The notes beneath the pieces were generated by a model, which had not been told where the DNA came from, did not search any database, and saw nothing but the letters and a program-made list of their open reading frames with translations. From Anastatus disparis (Eukaryota; Arthropoda; Insecta; Hymenoptera; Eupelmidae), in the NCBI GenBank assembly GCA_017163975.1, contig JAFFSR010000281.1, positions 310,001 to 374,000 on the forward strand: DNA of 64,000 bases, in the 5' to 3' direction. A program made the position numbers and the translations under genes. The first letter of the stretch is position 1, and the number at the start of each line of letters is the position of its first letter. Below, piece by piece: positions 61,101 through 64,000 of the stretch.

Positions 61101-61895
61101 TGTAAGAAGATTGCATCACAATTGGCTTCAGCATTGGACTTCCTTCATTCAAAACAATTAGCGCATCGAGATGTTAAATTAGAAAATACTTTGGTCTTTG
61201 CTCCAGACATGTCTAAGATAAAACTTTGCGATTTTGGTTGTACTAAACGCGAAGGTACTTTAGTCAGTAAGATTAGATGTACGTGGGTTCCATTTCTTCC
61301 ACCTGAAATATTTGAAATCATAAAAAATGAAAGGTACACATGCAAGAGAAGCGCTGATTGTTGGCAATTCGGCATTGTTCTTTTTGTTTGTTTAACTGGT
61401 AATCCACCATGGCAAAGTGCTGATCCTATTCAAGATCCGGATTATTCATTTTTCCAACGTTGGCTCAAACGTCGCACCACTAAAATTCCTTCAAACTTTA
61501 GGCGATTCACACCCCGCTTATTACGCTACTTCAGGCGAGTCTTTGAACATAAAGCCGAGAAACGTCCTCTTGTCACTGAAATCAACAAGTACCTCAAGGA
61601 CACATGGTGTGTCAGCAAACTTAGCCATAGCGCCACCTCAACTTCAGTAGATGTCAGTGAAAATTTTGCCAGGAGAGCTGATAGTTTATTGTATCTTGAT
61701 ACAATAGTTGATGATCGCAACAATTTTGATGAGAATAAAAATAAATTGAAGAAATTGTTAGGCAGTTATGGATTAGAAACAACAGTGGATCAAAAAGATA
61801 TGACTAAAAGAATTTGGGAATGGGTGATGCAATGCGATTCAACTTTAGGTGATTCTGGCTTGCTGTCTACTAGCTTCGGCAATGGATCTATGTGA
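55147..61895 (+). CDS. SBK-like serine/threonine protein kinase, 412 aa, 2 coding exons
   Basis: Exon 1 (55147-55218, 24 codons, MVIITSSSHQDSY...) ends AAG|GTAAAT in phase 0. Exon 2 (60729-61895) follows TTACAG and opens with ATG. Kinase signatures (numbered in the 412-aa product): glycine loop LGEGSFAKI (58-66), ATP-anchoring K81, a Glu in FFREY (E96), catalytic loop HRDVKLEN with D172 and N177, DFG at 192-194, a PPE in place of APE, and SADCWQFG in the F helix. Every catalytic residue is present. The lineup (HRDVKLENTL, KLCDFGCTKREG, NPPWQ) resembles SH3-binding-domain kinase (SBK1) proteins. Family knowledge: cytosolic Ser/Thr kinases with few known substrates. About 100 residues follow the catalytic domain without a recognisable motif. 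Exon 2 begins with its own ATG, so an N-terminally shorter form is possible if transcription starts inside the intron. Family call strong; SBK subfamily call moderate. Confidence 0.88.
58399..58418 (+). repeat. (AT)n microsatellite
   Basis: About ten AT units within the kinase intron. Confidence 0.9.
60030..60705. other. C-rich, almost G-free stretches before the kinase catalytic exon
   Basis: 60033-60260 and 60455-60705 are made almost entirely of A and C on the plus strand, with C-runs up to 11 nt (60591-60601). They are separated by an AT-rich stretch. Nothing else in the window looks like this. On the minus strand the C-runs are G-runs able to form G-quadruplexes (for example 60099-60123). 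It could be a genuine skewed intron segment or low-quality consensus. Confidence 0.7.
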
Positions 61896-64000
61896 GATTT
61901 AGTCAAGTCATCTAGCGAGCCATGCATTAAAATAAACGCCAAAGAGCGTAAATATAGTTGCATCGATCTCGGCCTAAGCACGGATGTTCAGAAGCATATT
62001 CAGAAATGTGCCAAATGCTGAGTGATGTGCCAATATTACGTAAATCTCCAAGAATTTTTTGTGGTCACTACGAATAAACAATGAGGAAAATGTACTTTCA
62101 TTAAGTTAAACCAAAGATATGAGATTGTAAAACGGAAAAAGTCATTTAATTTTTTAAGAAGACAATTATTAGTGAGAGAGAATTAAAGTCTTTTTTTCTG
62201 TTCTTCTAAGAAAAAAGAAGATGAATACAATTATATTAGTTTATAAGTGCCTCGATAATACGAAGCTAACATACTGCTGTATCGTTGCTTACGTGAAGGA
62301 TTAAATTAAAAGACAATAAAAGCTTCCACGTAAGACATTAAATTATAAAATGCGGTTATATATTGTACTCAGACTGCCTGGATATTGTTCAGTAAAGTAT
62401 GTTGGAAATGTCAAGAACACAATGAAATCACAAAGAAAGACATCCAGAAAACAAGTTAAAAAAACTTTAATCGAAGCCTCGAAACGTTCTGATTTGCTGA
62501 ATTTTATAATCGATGCAAGCGTCTGATTGGTTTAAGTGTGATATCGCGAGTTTGTAACATATGACAGTCACAAACTCTTAAATTCGGATGCGCGTATTGC
62601 GCGTCCATGTTCTCTAGTAATTAAAAAAGAAAAAAATATATGATAGGTAAGAATACCGGTAGAAATTTGTATAATGATTGTTGACTAACTTGAAGTCATA
62701 ACACATACAGTATATGCACACAACGTATATATTCTTGTAGAAATTTATGTAGAAATATGTGTAAAAGTGAAGATATGAAAAAAATTAGTCTTCGAATGAA
62801 TATAAGTCATTAGATTCAAGCATCATTCAAACGATAATCCGTTAAAATTATACGTTACTTATTTGTTCGAAAAATATGATACTGATCATTAAAAAAAATA
62901 AACGAGTATAACGTTTGTATGACTATCCAGTTATTCATTTGCACCAGTCTATGGGTCCAAGATTATGAAATATGGCGCTTGAATGACATTGAATAATTAA
63001 GTCAAAAAAATTAATCAGCAGTTGAATGTATGTAACGAGGCACATGTATAACAATTTAAGTAGAGTTAGGGTTTAAGTATGTTCCTTGTGTTTAAAAAAA
63101 AGAATAAGTAGAACGCATGTAATAGTGGCTGTTAATGTAATTGTAAAATTAATCAAAAATATCCTTCGTGTACATATAGATGAAGACACTGTAATAATAT
63201 GGTCCAAGCATAATTTTTGTTAAATCTTGTACTGAATGCCTTGACACAACGTATTTGAGATGATTTTTCTTAGAAATTTGAAATACTATTTTTCCACATG
63301 GTATTTCATATTTTTTTGTACATATACCAATAAAATTAAAGTCAATAAATAAACGAAAAGCCATGTAAAATAAATATGACAATCGGTTTTTTTTAATGAG
63401 AAAAAAAAATACTTTTTAGAGCAGATTTTTCGATAGTAAGAGCAAAAATTATGCTTCAACTAAAAGAAAGAAAAAAAGAAAAAAAAACTAAAGTCTATCA
63501 AGCTGTCGCATTAAAATGAAAAGTCAATCGATAGAATTCCATTTTATTCCGATAAAAGATAAATCCATACCCTTTCAGCCTTGATTAAAAAGTAACGTTC
63601 CGTGCAAAGCGTTCATAAAAAAAAGAAAAAAAACTGAAAGGTTGTATAACTGTCTTCGTTTGCAGTCCTAATAAATGCGACAATTTCAGTTAAATAAATA
63701 AACTAATGAATAAATGAAACCCAAATAAATTATAGTGAAAATCTAAAATAAAATGAATTTTATTTGCATAGGGTAAACATTGACCAAAAAAAGTGTAAAA
63801 CTGATGTTTCAACCGCTAACAGCCTAATAATAATAATAAAAACTAAAAATTGTCGACGTACACATTTGTTATACATTTGTACGTTTGCAAGATTAAAAAA
63901 AAATGAATAAATAGAAAACAGGTAAATTGTGTACTGGATATGTAACACTATATATGTATATTGCGATCTCAGAAAAAAAAAATGATAAAGATATATAACA
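61896..64000 (+). other. Probable 3' UTR of the kinase gene and downstream DNA
   Basis: After the TGA the sequence is less AT-rich than usual intergenic DNA for about 1.3 kb, which suits a long 3' UTR. AATAAA signals occur at 62073 and 62315 and again around 62898 and 63346. No coding region was found to the window end. Confidence 0.5.

Overview
The window is nuclear DNA from an animal, most likely an insect and plausibly a hymenopteran (for example a parasitoid wasp). It is very AT-rich, its genes are split by short GT..AG introns, its promoters are of the arthropod TATA plus TCGT/TCAG type, and it is littered with one tRNA-derived SINE family. The order assignment is an inference. No bacterial operons, CRISPR arrays or viral genes are visible.

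Layout. Positions 1-24.8 kb hold no convincing gene: AT-rich DNA with GC-richer, GAGA- and CpG-rich islands that look regulatory, several inverted repeats, and nine SINE copies or relics. At 24.8-28.9 kb (minus) lies a complete eight-coding-exon inhibitor-of-apoptosis gene of the DIAP2 type (three BIR domains, a UBA-like segment and a C-terminal RING; 526 aa as I splice it). At 30.9-33.1 kb (minus) is a two-exon gene for a 124-aa secreted, peptide-precursor-like protein that I do not recognise. At 37.8-41.4 kb (plus) is a nine-exon gene for a 660-aa Lys/Ser/Thr-rich protein with tandem 17-residue repeats and a Cys/Ser/Asp-rich tail. At 42.7-44.3 kb (plus) follows a two-coding-exon gene for a 175-aa acidic poly-Ser protein of similar composition. 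Positions 44.4-54.7 kb are intergenic with more SINEs and a long hairpin. At 54.7-61.9 kb (plus) an SBK-like serine/threonine kinase starts from a short first coding exon behind a TATA promoter, crosses a 5.5-kb intron and ends in one large catalytic exon; its 3' UTR probably fills part of the remaining 2 kb.

How the parts relate. The IAP and the kinase are recognisable regulators: the IAP family acts in caspase control and immune ubiquitin signalling, and SBK kinases are poorly characterised. The three genes between them are the least familiar part of the window: a possible peptide precursor and a neighbouring pair of low-complexity acidic/basic proteins. The SINE family (about 26 copies and fragments, with good A and B boxes, a conserved core and a conserved 3' stem) is the main mobile component. 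It has entered introns of the peptide gene and of the 660-aa gene, but is absent from the IAP gene and from the kinase intron. The exon structures below were derived by hand from reading frame and splice-site continuity.
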